From: Orthonyx spaldingii
Lineage: Eukaryota; Chordata; Aves; Passeriformes; Orthonychidae
DNA length: 64,000 bases
Reading direction: 5' to 3'
Assembly: GCA_013397795.1 (NCBI GenBank)
Contig: VZTJ01000294.1
Location: 4,779,143 to 4,843,142 of the forward strand
Shown: one piece after another, positions 1-13,300 of the stretch
How positions within the stretch are numbered: position 1 is the first letter of the stretch
Layout of the letters: each line of letters starts with the position of its first letter
The notes under the pieces: model-generated
Seen by the model: only the letters and a program-made list of their open reading frames with translations
Databases searched by the model: none
What the model was told of the DNA's origin: nothing
Translations under genes and position numbers: made by a program

Positions 1-3000
1 CAGCCTAATATTTCTACCCTTTGCTTGTCTCTCATTACCGTTACAAAGTCAATTTTTTTTTCTCTGTCACCACCTTAATTTATACACTGCCATCAAAAGG
101 AGTTTTTATTGCAGGATGAATAGAAAGTATTACTGCTTGTGCAAGATGACAGAATTAATGTACATTTCTGTAAAACCTTCTATGTCTGCATTAATTTTCT
201 TAATTTTTTTTTGATAGGTCTTACGCTTATTTATTTTTTTCTTTCTGTATCCATTTAAATGTTAAGTAGAATCTCAGAGGACTAGATAATTATAACTGTG
301 ACAGTTAACAAATCTGATTTCAAGGCCAGTCCAAATAAAAAAATGATAAATATAAACCAATAAACCATAATTGATACCATCATTTAGCTTTGTTCAAACT
401 AGGCTTGCCTTTTTCCATTTCCTGTATTTGAAAATTGTTGGTATGGAAAAGTTATGGTTCCATCAGACCGTTGCAGGAGGTGGTATTTTAAAGGAGAATT
501 TTTTCATGAGCAAAATAACAAGCAGTAACCTGAAATCAGTTTGTGGGTTGCTCAGAAGCCAGTCCTGCACCTTATCCTTTTCCTGCATCCTCTGACCTCC
601 TGCTCAGCAGAGTAGGCCTGTTTCTGAAATATAGGCATAGTCTGGAACAATATGTCAGTGACCAGGCTGCTCCAGAAAGAAAAAGATAAAATTTTATAAA
701 ACAGTACTTTCAAATGTTAGACACTTCCAGTGAAAAGATTTCATAGAAATTGTTGAAACATCAAATTGCCAAAATGCAATGATGCAGTAAAGTTTTAACT
801 GTTGTGGTTAGCTATAGGCCAGACTCAGCAGAAACAGAGGTCAGTCCCAAAAGGTTTTGTTCAAAATGACTGAAACCATCACTGGCAAAGAACACTGTCC
901 CAAATGCACCAAAGAATATAAAATATTCAGTGGTTTGGAAAAACAGCTATTTAACAATGAAACCAAGGTGAAAGACAGACTCCCTGCAGCCCCAAATTCC
1001 GATTGTCTTGGCAGTCTCTGCCCAAGCTAGTTTTAGTAAGCCAAGATATACAACTGCCTGCAGTCTGCAAAGCCAAACAGATGAATTCCTTAATCCCATA
1101 AGCAACTGAAGGCAGAAATTATGATGACGTTTGATTTACAGAGAAGAAAACATTGATAGTACATTACTAAATGAATGCTCAGATTTCTGGGACAGTTGAG
1201 TATTTGCTTACTGTTTTTTCAAACACACCTAGATACTTTTATTTGGTACAGCATTGCACTAAACTACTATAAAAATCAATTATTTTTCTCAAAGACATTT
1301 GTATGTCATGTAGAAGCACAAAATGAGATTAAAGCGTTTTAAGTACTTAAATCCATTTTCCTTATCTGTGCACAGCAAACTGTTCTGTGGTGCTCTACAG
1401 GATTTTTCAGTACTTGAGAAAGATGAGGAAGTAAATGCAGCTAAGCCTAATTAAAAAATGCAAATGATTTTGCTAAACAAAGATGTCAAGTGAAAATACT
1501 CCATAGCAGTGACTATGAGAGACTGATTGGACTCAAGTTCCACCTGCTTGAGGTCTCTGGGGTGTCTGAATGGGCAGGTATTGCCAAGGTGTAAATGTAT
1601 CTATCAGCTGGATAGAAAGAGTAAATTGTGCATCATACAACTAGATATAGGCTGTCAGATCAGAAGCTAAAACACCAATATCTGGAACAGTGTATTTGGT
1701 TTTGTTTTTTTAAACTGAGCTAGCTCTTTCTTACTTGCCTCTACTACTATAAAGGTGCTTATCACTTCATTCTAATACCCAATGTGTTCCAACCCCACCA
1801 CCATCTTTTTAAGTAAAATGTTAGTATGCATAATAGTTCAGACCATGCATCTCATTTTTGTTCTGTTTTTCACACAGTGGGGCAGGTCTGCAGTGTTTTG
1901 CTGTCCTTGGGCTTAAGTTCCTTTTGTTCTGGACTACAGTGGGGGAAGAAGGAATGGGGAAGTGGCACTTGCAAGGCAGCAGGAAAAACCAACAGCTCCA
2001 TGGTAGTCACACCTTATGAAACTCTTCCTGATAAATCTCTACTCAAAGCTTTCTGTGAAGGGATTTCCAGTGGATCAGAAACTGTTGTCTCTGGATGAAA
2101 AACAGTCCCCTTTCCCCCTGTGATTAAAAAAATCTGTAGTAAAAGCAGGTAATTCTGTAAATTCTCTCTGCTTACAGAGAATGGGGTGAGAATTAAGGAA
2201 GGAAGCATGCAAATCTGATGATGGATTTTGACTGAGCTCAGTTGTATGATAAATATGCACCATTATACACCATAAGAAATTAGGACTGTAAAATCTAACT
2301 GATCTGGATAACTTTCTCAGTTCTTCCTTTTCTTCACTAGGCCCATCCTGGCCCCAGTCCTTCTTCTTGCTTCCCGGGTCATAAAATTAAATTTTTAAAC
2401 CAAGACCATCATGTTTTCTCCCCTTGAAAAGGAATGTTTCAACCTTCCTTTTACAGAATTTGCATTCAGCACACAAAATATCCAGCTACTGCTGACCACT
2501 CTTACAGCAACAGAAATTACAGCTTTGTGATGGATACAGTTTTGTGACAGTGATGATTTCAGTCATTTTTAACCAAACCTTTATGGACTGACCTCTGTTT
2601 CTGCTGCAGTAGACTTGCACAGCATCTATCTGCTCGTGCATGCTCTACAAACTGCAGGGCAGCTCTGCCCCAGCTGTTAGACAGGTTAAAAATAGGTAGA
2701 GCTCTGAGGCAGCAAGATTACTTGAAAAAGAAGGAATAGTACAGGTTCTTGTGCTTATGAATCAGTCTGGAAAACAGCTGGCTGTCTGACTGGCTGTGTG
2801 AGTGCTGAGACTAGAAAAGTCTGCTTATCTATATATTAACATCTTAAGGTTAACTTTTCAGCATGTTGAAGTGTAAGCTCAGACTGCCACTTTTCCCTCA
2901 GTACACTTTAGCAAAGTGTCGCTCTGTCTGGTTTCTCTGTTGTATAAAGAAGGTTTGAGGTCACACTCTTACAATTTCTCAGTTTCATCTGTTTTCATGA

Positions 3001-6000
3001 AACCTGTAGGAATTCTAGCTTTGGAATCTCTGGTCTATTGTCAATTAGACAGATATCATCCAGTAAGCTCAAAAGTGACTATTTCACTAGAGCCTGAAAT
3101 TATTTCTCTTGGTAAACAGGCAACCAGAAACTCTAATTATGCATCTTTACTGAGACTGTAATCCTAGTTAGTCTCTTGATTCCTTAAAAAAAATTAACCA
3201 AACTAATTTAAATCTAATTCAACTAGTTTGTCAGACTATTTTTATTCACACAAATCCACAGCTGCTTTGGGACAATGTTTTGCCTAATTACATGTATTTT
3301 TGGACAGATTTAGGTCTTTCCCCAGTTGAGGTCTGTTTTACTGAGTTCCAAAATCCAATATGAAATAGTAAAGCTAAATAATTTCCTCTCCCAGAGTCCT
3401 TCAAGCACTTTGAGGGAAATAAAAAAAGGGTGCAGGGTGGATGTGTGGATCTGGAAGGACGTAGCTTACCCAACTACACTGTTTAAGAAGTAAATGGGGA
3501 AATTCTTTAAACTCGTCATAGTAAATAAAGTGATTTCAACTGGGAAAACTAATTTTCGTGGATTTTTATTCTAATTCTTCCCAAATACTTGGAAAAAGTT
3601 ACTTAAAAATAGGACTACCAACATTTTCATACTGTCAGTTAAAAAGAGCACGGAATATCTCAGTTAAATATCTGCTGCAATCTGGACGAGGTGGCCATCA
3701 CATCAGAATTGCTGATCCCTGTGTCAGGCAGAAGTACCTGTACTTCTGCACACTCATCCATTCTCACAAGCCCTGCATTCCCAGAGCCAGACCACAGAGC
3801 TGCTGAAATCATAAATGTTTTTCTACTAAATTACACAGCAGCTGACAGAAATAAAGATCTGTCCATAAGTCAGTTGGATTATTACCTTTACCATTACCAT
3901 TTTTAAGCTCTGCAATTTAAAAAAATTAGTTGTTTGTTCCACATACTTAGTTGCATACATGATTGGACGAAAAAAACCCCTGAATAACACTTTTGAGGGT
4001 TTTAGAACAAAACCCTGGAATAAAACAAGAATCTCCTAGGTTTCAATTTCTTGTATATGAAATAGTAAAGCTGGGAATTAGAAAGGTTTTCTGGTCGGAA
4101 CTTCTTGCCCTAGACAAGCTTCTACCTTGAAGAAAGCCGACAACATCTGCTTTTTTCATGGCCATCTTAAATTTGTAGGTCCAGGCTCATATTACAGAAA
4201 GGGGCCCAGGAACTCCTATAGTGATGATTAAAGTCAGGGCTTCTGTATTTCCCAGCCTCTTTGCAGAAAATCAAAGAGATGAGAAGTTTTGGCATTGACT
4301 TGAGGACTGGATCTTTGTGGAAAAGGAGTTGGAAATCTCAGCCTGAGCTAGGTTCCTGCAATACTATAAGGAGTGGTGTTTTTGGTAATTTCAGTGACAC
4401 TGAAATGTGTGGTGTGACTTCTGTTTGTTTTCTAACTTATGGATGCTGTATGGACAGCTGTAGTGGATCTTTCAGTTCACAGGGCACATGAACACACCCT
4501 TTGCCTATGCAAGGTCCTGAGAGAAGCTCTCTGGAGAACATCTGTGGCAAAACACTCAGCTACAGTTAGGTGCAACCTACAGTGGAAACTAAGGTTTCAT
4601 GCTAAGAGCACAAAGCTGTGCAGAAGAACTTCCAACCTTGGCATGTTCTTCAAGTTTTCACACTATCATGGGGCTTCTGCATTTATCTGTGTGATAAACA
4701 ACTGCTCATTTCACTCAGGAGGAGCTCTGCTGCCACAGCCAGCAGCAGCCTCAGCTGGAGCAGAGGCAATTTAGACTCTGCCTGGGGGCACACAGTTCCT
4801 GCACCCACTCAGGCCCACTCACAGATCTCCCAGCTATTTAAAAATAGAACTGTGCAGTCACACACAGACACTAATGAAGAGGAAATGAGGATTATCTGAA
4901 GCAGGAGTGTGCACACGTGGCTTTCTTTTGCATAGTTTCGTAATGCCCAATGTGTCATCTTCATTCAGCTTCCTTCTGGTTTTATAGTAGGTTTTAAAAT
5001 GCCTTCATGCAGAGCATTGAGGCATGTGACACTGTCATTATAAAGCATATAATGGAAAATACACTTTCCTAGGATTTCTGGGAAAGAGAGATCTCAACCA
5101 TTAACAAATTATTAGCTGAAATGTGTGGGTTTCAGGTAATATTCTTCAGAGTGTTCCTTCAGAGTAGTCTCCCACTTTTTTTTTTTTTTTTTTAAAATCA
5201 TTACTTTTATTTTGCCTCCTATTACTCCACCTCAGAGTAGTTTTCGGAAGCAGGCAGGATTTTGTTTCATGCCTTGCTATTGAATCGGTGTGCTGTCTTG
5301 GGATGGAAAAATGCACTTGGGTCATTTCCCAGTGCTTCCTTTCCCTGAGCATACAGATAAACGTCTACCGAAGAAGTATATATAGTGTATATAGTATATG
5401 GTGCTATAAGGATTGACATCTTTGTGATGATCTGCAATATTATAATAATAAGGAAACTGAAAATTACCAGTTGTTGCTTTTCTGCTGTAGGTATTTGGTT
5501 TCAGATTACAATTTCCTTTCCTCCACTGAATAAATTCTGGTGACTTATTTTCACTCCCATTGGCTGTCATCAGTTCCTTTTGGGATCATTAGCAGTTATC
5601 ACTAATATGCAGAGTGTAAATTTTTAGTAGATAGGAGACTGGGAATGGTATAAGAGGTGTAGTTCTCTCTTCTATGACAGTAAAATCTGATCCTTTATTT
5701 TTAAATGTTTAAAGAGGATCGTGAGCTGGAATATGTCTTATATGAGGTGCCTGAAATAGCCTGATAGTGACTCAGAATTAGAAAAAAAGGTTTCTGGAAG
5801 ACAGAGCTAATCATCCATTAGTATTTGGATGTGATGCTTGTCTTGCATTAATTTCCATGCTTGCCAAAATGATTCTGGCAGAGGAGCCAGCTGTGAAATG
5901 TAGAAATTAAAATATTAGTTTAGAAGTACTAGATATGCCCTGTAGCTGCTTGCAAAAGGATTTACATGAATGAAAATGTGAGGCAGCAATATTACAGAGG

Positions 6001-9000
6001 TGGGAGAATTTCTGTCCCCCCTTTTCTCCTTCTCCCCCCTGCTTTATATGCTGAGCATGATGTCACATCTATAGAACACCCATTGGGTCACCTGGGGTCT
6101 ACTGTCCCAGCTTGCTCTGCATTCCAGTGAACTCACTGGTGGGGGCAGTGCAAGAGAAAAGTCCTTGATTCTGTGCAAACCCTGCTCAGGAATAACGAAA
6201 GCATCTCTATATTATCAACCCTGTGTTCAGCACAAATCCAGAACATAGACCCACACTAGCCACTGTGAAAAAAATTACCTCCAGCCCAGCACACAGTGGT
6301 AACCTCAAGAGTACAAAGCAGTTCAGGCACATCTTCTACACAAGAAATAACTCAAAAGGCTTCATGACAGGTATCTGTCAGCTATATAGTGGTACCTTCC
6401 TTATCTCACCAAAGTGAGATCAGGCTACCATCAAAAAATCCATTTGTGTCAAAGTATGACCATGGCGCTCTACTGACAGTTTCTCTGGGCAAAATTACAA
6501 CAGTATGTAAGGCAGGTTGGGGAAACATCAACTTGAAATCAAGTCCAAGCCGTCCTTCTGTTGTGTGGTCCTTTGCATGATTAAAGAGAGGCAATTTCCA
6601 TCTCTAGCTGTGAGTGGAGAAAGTCTTTTTCCTACTCTTGCCCTATATATTCATTGGCCACAAAAGCCATATTATTCCTTTCAGATTCTATGTAAAAATC
6701 TCTCCTGTGAGCTGCACAACTGCTATCTAACATGAGAGGAGGTTTCCAGCCACTCTTCTTGCAGGCCCTAATGGAGTGTTCCCAGAAGCAGACAGCCCAG
6801 TGCATCTCCTATGAGTCACTCAAGTTCACCCAAATAAGGTCCTGACATGACTTTCCCTTGTCTCCCCATAACAGCCACAATTCTCTTTTAGGTACACCTT
6901 GTATGTTGTCAGAAGGATGTGTTACACTGCTCTCCTTCCAGCAGTTTTAGCAGTAATGTGTCTGAAATTTAGTCCAAATTATTCTTCAGAAGGTGCTTAT
7001 CTCAAATGACTTGGTGGATTTATGGTTCTTGGTATTTTAGAGACTATCCTTATTTTAATGGCTGAACTGCATTAATGAACCTTCCCGAGTTATCTCTTCA
7101 TAATCCATTGCTTCAAAACCAGCTGTGAATATTTTCTTCCCATTAAAGCTTATTCCTTTGGGTTTGATGTAATTAATTGCCACTTACGACTTAGAGAAAA
7201 TATTCCAATAAATATTTATGCCACATGCACCATCTACTCTCTCCAGTGCCCTGTATACTTAATGTTTAACACATTTCTGTGAACCTCAGCCTGCAATTCA
7301 TGTTAGAGGAAGCCTGTGGTTATAACAGCAGCAGCAGGCACAGGTAGCCTAAGAATCCCATTTCTTGATAAAGCAGGTCATGGAGGCACTGAGAATATGC
7401 AAGAGTGGAATGCTGGAGAGGATACAGCTGCAATGCCATGCTTGATCCTCCCAGTGTTTATTTATAGCTTTGTCACAGTAAGGTTAAGCATGCACTTCTC
7501 TTAAGTACAGACAGAAAACCACTGCAGTATGAGACTGTCACAGAGGGACAGGAAAGAAGATGGCAGATCTAGACAGAAGATTAAAGAGTGTCCAAGTCTG
7601 AAGTGACAGGAAAGAGAAGAAAATCTATTGTCAATCTTTCACACTCTGAAATTCATGAGGCAGCTGTATGATATACGTGTGGTACTGAAAATGGGGAAAT
7701 ACATCCATTTAAGGGCGTATTTAAATTCTGTCTTAACATTAGCTCATATGCGAAGAGATATTTTTCAGAGCCAAGTATGTACAAGAGCAGAAAGTGAAAC
7801 ATATTTTACAGATTATACAAGTAATCCATTCAGTGGTCTTTTAAGAAAGTGCTCAGTCTGCTGGCACTGGGCTCCATAAGGCAGAGAGCAACTGGTGATG
7901 AGGAGGGTTTTTATTTCCCTGTGCAAGCCAGAGAGCGGCTCTCTGGAAATTACAATTTCTTACCACAGCAGCATGAACACCCACACATGCCTGAGAAAGA
8001 ACTACAACTCAGTGCCACAATTCAGCCTGCCGCTGTTGATTTCTGCACCTTGTCAGGATGTAATTAAGGTATCGTCAAGCTGAATAGGAAGATGAGACTT
8101 AAACCTAAAAATATCTTCAGTAATTATGGTTTAGATCTGGAAAGCAACGGATGGATTTTGATTTCTGAAAAGAGACAATGCTGTTCCTGAAGATGGCTGA
8201 GTAATTATGGAGTGAAAGGTAAAATAAACACCCTTGTAATTCCCTGTCTATGACACAGTGCTGAGGTGTGCAAGCAATCTCATGAGGGAGGGAAAAGGTC
8301 TTAATACGTAAGTCTGGTGGTTTTAGGCAGAAAAAATAGGGCTTTGCTATGTTTACTAGGAAATGTAAAACTTCATTCAAACACAATTAAATAAAGCACC
8401 TGCTTCAGCTGTGCATGGTCACTATTCAGGAACATACATGGCTTTGTTTTAAAAAAAGCCAATAAACAAAAATCTCCTCCTCTGGGATTCAAGATTGCAC
8501 TTCTGTATTTGTCTGTGTAAAGAGCCTTGCTTACTACTACCAGTCCTAGTAATAATTCTTCTTTCTGAGCTCCTGTAAGACTACACCTTCACTCCTCAGT
8601 GAGGACATGCTCTCATTCTTTGGACACTCTGAGAACATATCATATATAGGAACCGTGACTGAGTGATAGTAAATGTCCCTGACGTGGCATCTGCACTACT
8701 GTTAGCAAGTTACCTGGAAGTAATCTAGTACCAAAGACTGATGTAAAATATGAATCTGTATATTTGTACCTAAACATCCAAAGATATGTAGTGTCATATC
8801 TTTAAAAAGATTTGGGTGAAGAAATTAATGAAAACTGCTCATAATCTGCTGTCCTTTTTTCCCCCTCAAAATACACATTGCCAAGGATTTTTCCTTTCTG
8901 CATATGTTATCATTCAGTTTGAATTAATTTGTGGGAACTGTTTCCTGGATGTTTTTGTTCCATCCCTTGAGTGAGCACTGGCATTTATCTGACAATATGG

Positions 9001-10000
9001 TGAGATGATTCAAGGAAGAACTGGCTAGAAAAACTAATTTCTTAATTTCATAGTTACTTTTCTCTCTGAATTGATTTACTGTACATTTGTACAAATGCCA
9101 GGGCAGTAAATGAGATAAAGCAGGAGCCTGGAGGAGGAGGTGAGACCACAGAAGTCCTGATTTGACCAGCTCAAATTAGTACATAATGGCATCCTTAACC
9201 TCCTCCTGAAGTTGTTTAAAAGCTTAATGGCTAAACTGAAATGAAAGTGATAATGCTGAAATACCTGTTTAGGACAGCAAAGCCATGCAATTGCAAGGCA
9301 AGTAGTCAGTTCTGAAAAACCAAAATGACATTCTTCACTATCTCAGTTAACAGAGAGATCACAGACAATGTGATCCATCATCACATCACCTGTTTAGTCT
9401 GGTAACAATCTGGTTTCTCTCACTTGTCACTTCACTAATGTAAGCATTGCTTCCCTTCTTTGAGAAGCTCAAGTCTGTCTCCTAGCCTGGGTATGTTCTC
9501 CTGCACTCAACTAACCAGATTACAACCCTAAACTGTAATTCTTCCTCCTGTGCTGCAGATGGATTAGGGTTTTTCCATGGGGCATAAGTCCACTCAGTGG
9601 TTGTTGCTGCCTCCACTGTTCCACTCCCCCAGCCATGTTGCCCTCCACCTTCCTTTGTGCTTCCACCATCATCAGACAACTTCCAGAAAAAGTGCCAATG
9701 GTGCAGGGACCCAGAAAAGCAGCCAACAATTAGAAGAGAGGGTGTTTTACCATGACTGAATTTGACTGAAGTTTGGGCTGCTGTCCTTGTCCTTTCCCTC
9801 TGCTCTGGCCATGTGTTCCTGCAGCTCCCTTGGGCTGGATCTAACCAATATACAACTGCCTATGTCTATCATACAGCCTGCATTACCCACATCCCTGTAT
9901 GGAGCATTCTGGAGTGAGCATTTATGCAGTTACAGAGTACGAGCACTTGCAAATGAAAAAGTTGCTGGACTATTTCAAGAATGTTTCAAAACCTTTAACG
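1..10000. other. AT-rich non-coding DNA, no gene recognised
   Basis: No reading frame here resembles a known protein, and the open stretches are short and scattered as expected by chance. No RNA gene was recognised. The only simple-sequence feature of note is a T18 run, listed separately. A short splice-bounded stretch on the minus strand near 6092-6137 was seen and rejected. The region is most simply intergenic or intronic DNA lying far downstream of the minus-strand start in the 37-kb CpG island. Confidence 0.7.
5176..5193. repeat. T18 homopolymer
   Basis: An uninterrupted run of 18 T. Read on the minus strand it is an A18 tract, so a retroposed poly-A tail was considered, but the flanks show no polyadenylation signal or recognisable parent sequence. 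It is most likely a simple slippage tract. Confidence 0.9.
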
Positions 10001-10996
10001 CTTTCTTGAAACTGTTCTCTCATCCATCTGCCTGCAAAGTCAGTTTTTTTCTCAGCTTTAAGGAGATTTAAAACAATTTAAAATGAGCCCTTGTCACATC
10101 CTGACTCTTTAAAAAGTGTTACCTTGTTATGCTAAAGTAAGAAACCACTGTTTCCTAGTGCTTTGTTTTAATTGAAAGGCAGGTATTTTTCTTCCATACC
10201 TATCACTGCCGTTTAGGGCTGTGAAGTTCATGTTTCTGTTTCTTCAAGATATTTGACAAGAAGTTTGCAGAATTTCTGCCAGTCTGGAAATCCACTGCCC
10301 CTCACACAAAGGCACACTGCTTGGGAAGGGAAGCGTCTACATTCCTACATCTGTGGTTCTCAAGGACAATTCCTTGTTAGGCTGTGTGGAGGGGAATGTC
10401 TGTCTCCCAGCCTCTGTGTTGGGACAAGCTGGTCATGCAAAGAGCAATGGGGCATGATGATTTTGTGGGAAAATCATTGGAGCCTGGGTCCATTTTGTGA
10501 GAAAAAAAAAATTTGTCAGTGCAAATATAATTTATAATGGCTTTTCTACATGTGGCTGGCCTGGAGCATGAAAGGCCAGAGAATTTCTGGATAATTCACT
10601 TATAAGCATCTTGAACCAAATGAATGCCAAATATCTTGCAGGACTATGCCATCTTTTTTTTCTTCTTCATTTAATTTTGTATCCTATTTTTTTCTAAATA
10701 AGTTTCATGACTATTTTCATTAAGAATTCCTAAAAGACAATTAAAATACAACTTTAGCAGTGTAGCAATACCACCTTAATCATGGAGATGCTGTAAAAGT
10801 ATTGCAAAGAAAAGTGTTAGATCTTAGCAACTGTTAAGATAAAGTCAAAAATGACATTTCTGTGTGCAAGATGAAGAGACTGTGCTTTAGAAGAGTCCAA
10901 TGCTAGAAGAAACTATAAATCATCTAATCAAGCAAGAATTTAAATTTCTTACCTTATACTAACATAAGCCAACCAAATATTCAGCACTGGTAATCA

Positions 10997-11010
10997 ATCT
11001 AGATCTAGAT
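10997..11010. repeat. 14-bp perfect palindrome (ATCTAGATCTAGAT)
   Basis: The fourteen bases are identical to their own reverse complement and are built from overlapping CTAGAT units. No adjoining gene or mobile-element end explains it. Short AT-rich palindromes of this kind can arise by chance. Confidence 0.9.
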
Positions 11011-13172
11011 CTTTGGAGAGAAAGTAGGACAAAGGATCTATCAGTTTTTTCCTTTCAAATAAGGTCTTCTTAAAAGCATGTCCAAAGTAGGAAACATGTG
11101 TTGTAGGTGCAGAAAAGAAAGCTGGCAATAGTGGAGCAAGCAAAAGTATATATTTTTATGTGAAACTACATTTATTTTATGAGGTTTCTCCATGGGGTAA
11201 GAAGAATGTCACATTACAGAAGTTTTAATTGCATTTATAAATCACTATGTGGAGCTTATGCATGATTATGTCTCACAAATCCATGTATTTTATTCTATTA
11301 GGTGGATTTTGATTAAGTTCTCGTTCAGTACAAGAAAACAAAACAAGACTTCCATAATTAAACTACTTTTAAAATACTACCTGATTATATTAGCAGGAAA
11401 CTATGTATTCTAATCTCAGTGGTAAACTGCTGCTAAATAGTACCATTGTTAATTGAAGTAAGTTTTATGAAATGTTTGGCATTTAGACAAATATCCTCCA
11501 AAGAGGAAAAAAACGCTTATAATATTGGTGTAGAGGAAAAAGCTTTTGAGGTAGTTTAACCTTATAAAGTAGACAGCATGGCAAAATCAGACAATGTTGC
11601 CTGAAATAAGGAGGGTAGCAATGGCATAATCTTTCTAAAACAAGTTCATTTTCTTGCTATGTCCAACCTATCAGAGATAGATATCATTTCCTCTACGAGT
11701 CTATGTAAAATTAAGCAAAAAATCAAAGCTCAACAGGTCAAAAAGTAAGGCATAATTAATTTTTATATTATTATTTGAAGTAATAATCTCCTCTGAGAAA
11801 ATAAGCCCTTTTTTAAAAGATATTAAATACTAAATAGCAAAATTAAGTGACTGTGGTCAATATGTTTTACATTAAAAGTAATCCCTTCATATATTAAACA
11901 ATAAGGATACCCCTGATTATCTGCCTGATGAACCTGCTTTGGTTAAGCATGTGTTCAGGTTCTCACCTTGTAAGGTTGCTCACTTGCACACTGGGATTAG
12001 TTTGTGTATTTTGCTCACTCTGTCTTGTGAGAACTGATACACCAGTGCTCAGTATGAGTGAATTGAGCCCTGTAACCTCTGACCATATTTCTAAATTTCA
12101 TTACTGCAATTCCACTGCTGTGTCCCTCCTGCTGCTCTCAGGCATTCTGCATCACCCCAGGCAGGGTGCAAAGCCTGCTGCCATCGCCTCCTTGGGATGG
12201 AGATTCAGGTTCCTGGCAGCAGCAGTCTGGTCCATCAGCCAGAGCTGAGTGTCCATGTCCTTGAGGGAATCCCAGCAGACTCCATGAGAGCCCTCAGCCA
12301 GTCTTTAGGTTGTGTGCAGCACAAGAAGTGCTGGAAACCTTTTACCCAAGATAAAGCTGATCTTTTCTAAAGCCCTTCTTTGCTTACTGACACCAGGGAA
12401 TAGCATTCAAATAGGATTCTGAGTAAAGATCTGCTCTCCTGAGTTCTTCATCAAGTAAAAAACTATTAAAAACACAGCAGCGTATTTCCATCCAGTTTCA
12501 TGTAGATAATTTGTAAAGCAACATAACTTCTATTTCTTCATGCACATTGTTGAACAAAAGCTGATCTTAATTGCATTATAACCCACAATAATGAGATTTA
12601 AATTTAATTTAAAGTGCAAAATAATTCTGTTTGAGTTCTTCAGCAGCTTCTCATCTAATATGGAAAGAGTTTTTTTTCTTTAATTGTGACTCTCTGCCTT
12701 CAGGAACACTGAGTAGCCTTTTAAACATCTGCTCTTTCCAACCTGCCACTTAACAAGTTATGGTTTGGAATAATTTTCTCTTTGGCTTATTCTTCTCTCT
12801 TGTGAGTTGCAGATTATGAACATAAAAAAATACAGAGAGCCACCAAAATCTGAAAGCCAAATGCGGGGAAACCTCTGCAGCAATCTTGATGAATGTGCTC
12901 TGTATAGAAATCTGTATTTTTTAGTTTATGTTTGCTTTTAAAAGAAAGCTGGAAATTACAGACTTTTTTTAGTTTAACATGTACTGTTATCAGCCCCACA
13001 CTCTACCCAAATAACTCTCAAGGAACATTTCTCCAGAGGAGATGGCAGTGACTACTTACTGAGGCACAGTTGCTTTCCGACTTGTCTTCTAGAAAGCCAA
13101 TTTGGCATGGTGTCCTCTTATTCTGCAGCCAGTAGTCTGTTGATTCTAGCAGACTGTTACGGCAGAGAATCT

Positions 13173-13200
13173 GTTAAAATAGTTAAAAATAGTTAAAATA
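13173..13200. repeat. Three tandem GTTAAAATA-type units
   Basis: Three adjacent copies of 9, 10 and 9 bases, the middle one carrying one extra A. It looks like a small AT-rich minisatellite produced by slippage. No function is implied. Confidence 0.85.
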
Positions 13201-13286
13201 ATTACAATTTTTTTCTGAGCCCTATTGTGCTTTGGGGGCCTCAACTCTGTTGTCATAACTCAACAGGAATTTTGCTGACAAAATTT

Positions 13287-13300
13287 GGGGGTGTGGGGGG
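13287..13300 (+). repeat. Paired G tracts (G5-TGT-G6)
   Basis: Two G runs of five and six bases separated by TGT stand out in AT-rich surroundings. With only two tracts it falls short of a canonical four-tract quadruplex, though longer runs can be subdivided. No gene is attached. Confidence 0.8.

Noticed and set aside
6092..6137. Minus-strand segment between a C/T-rich acceptor (CCCCCACCAG) and donor CCCAG|GTGACC
   Set aside because: Only 46 bases, open in one frame by chance, with no neighbouring exon on the same strand.
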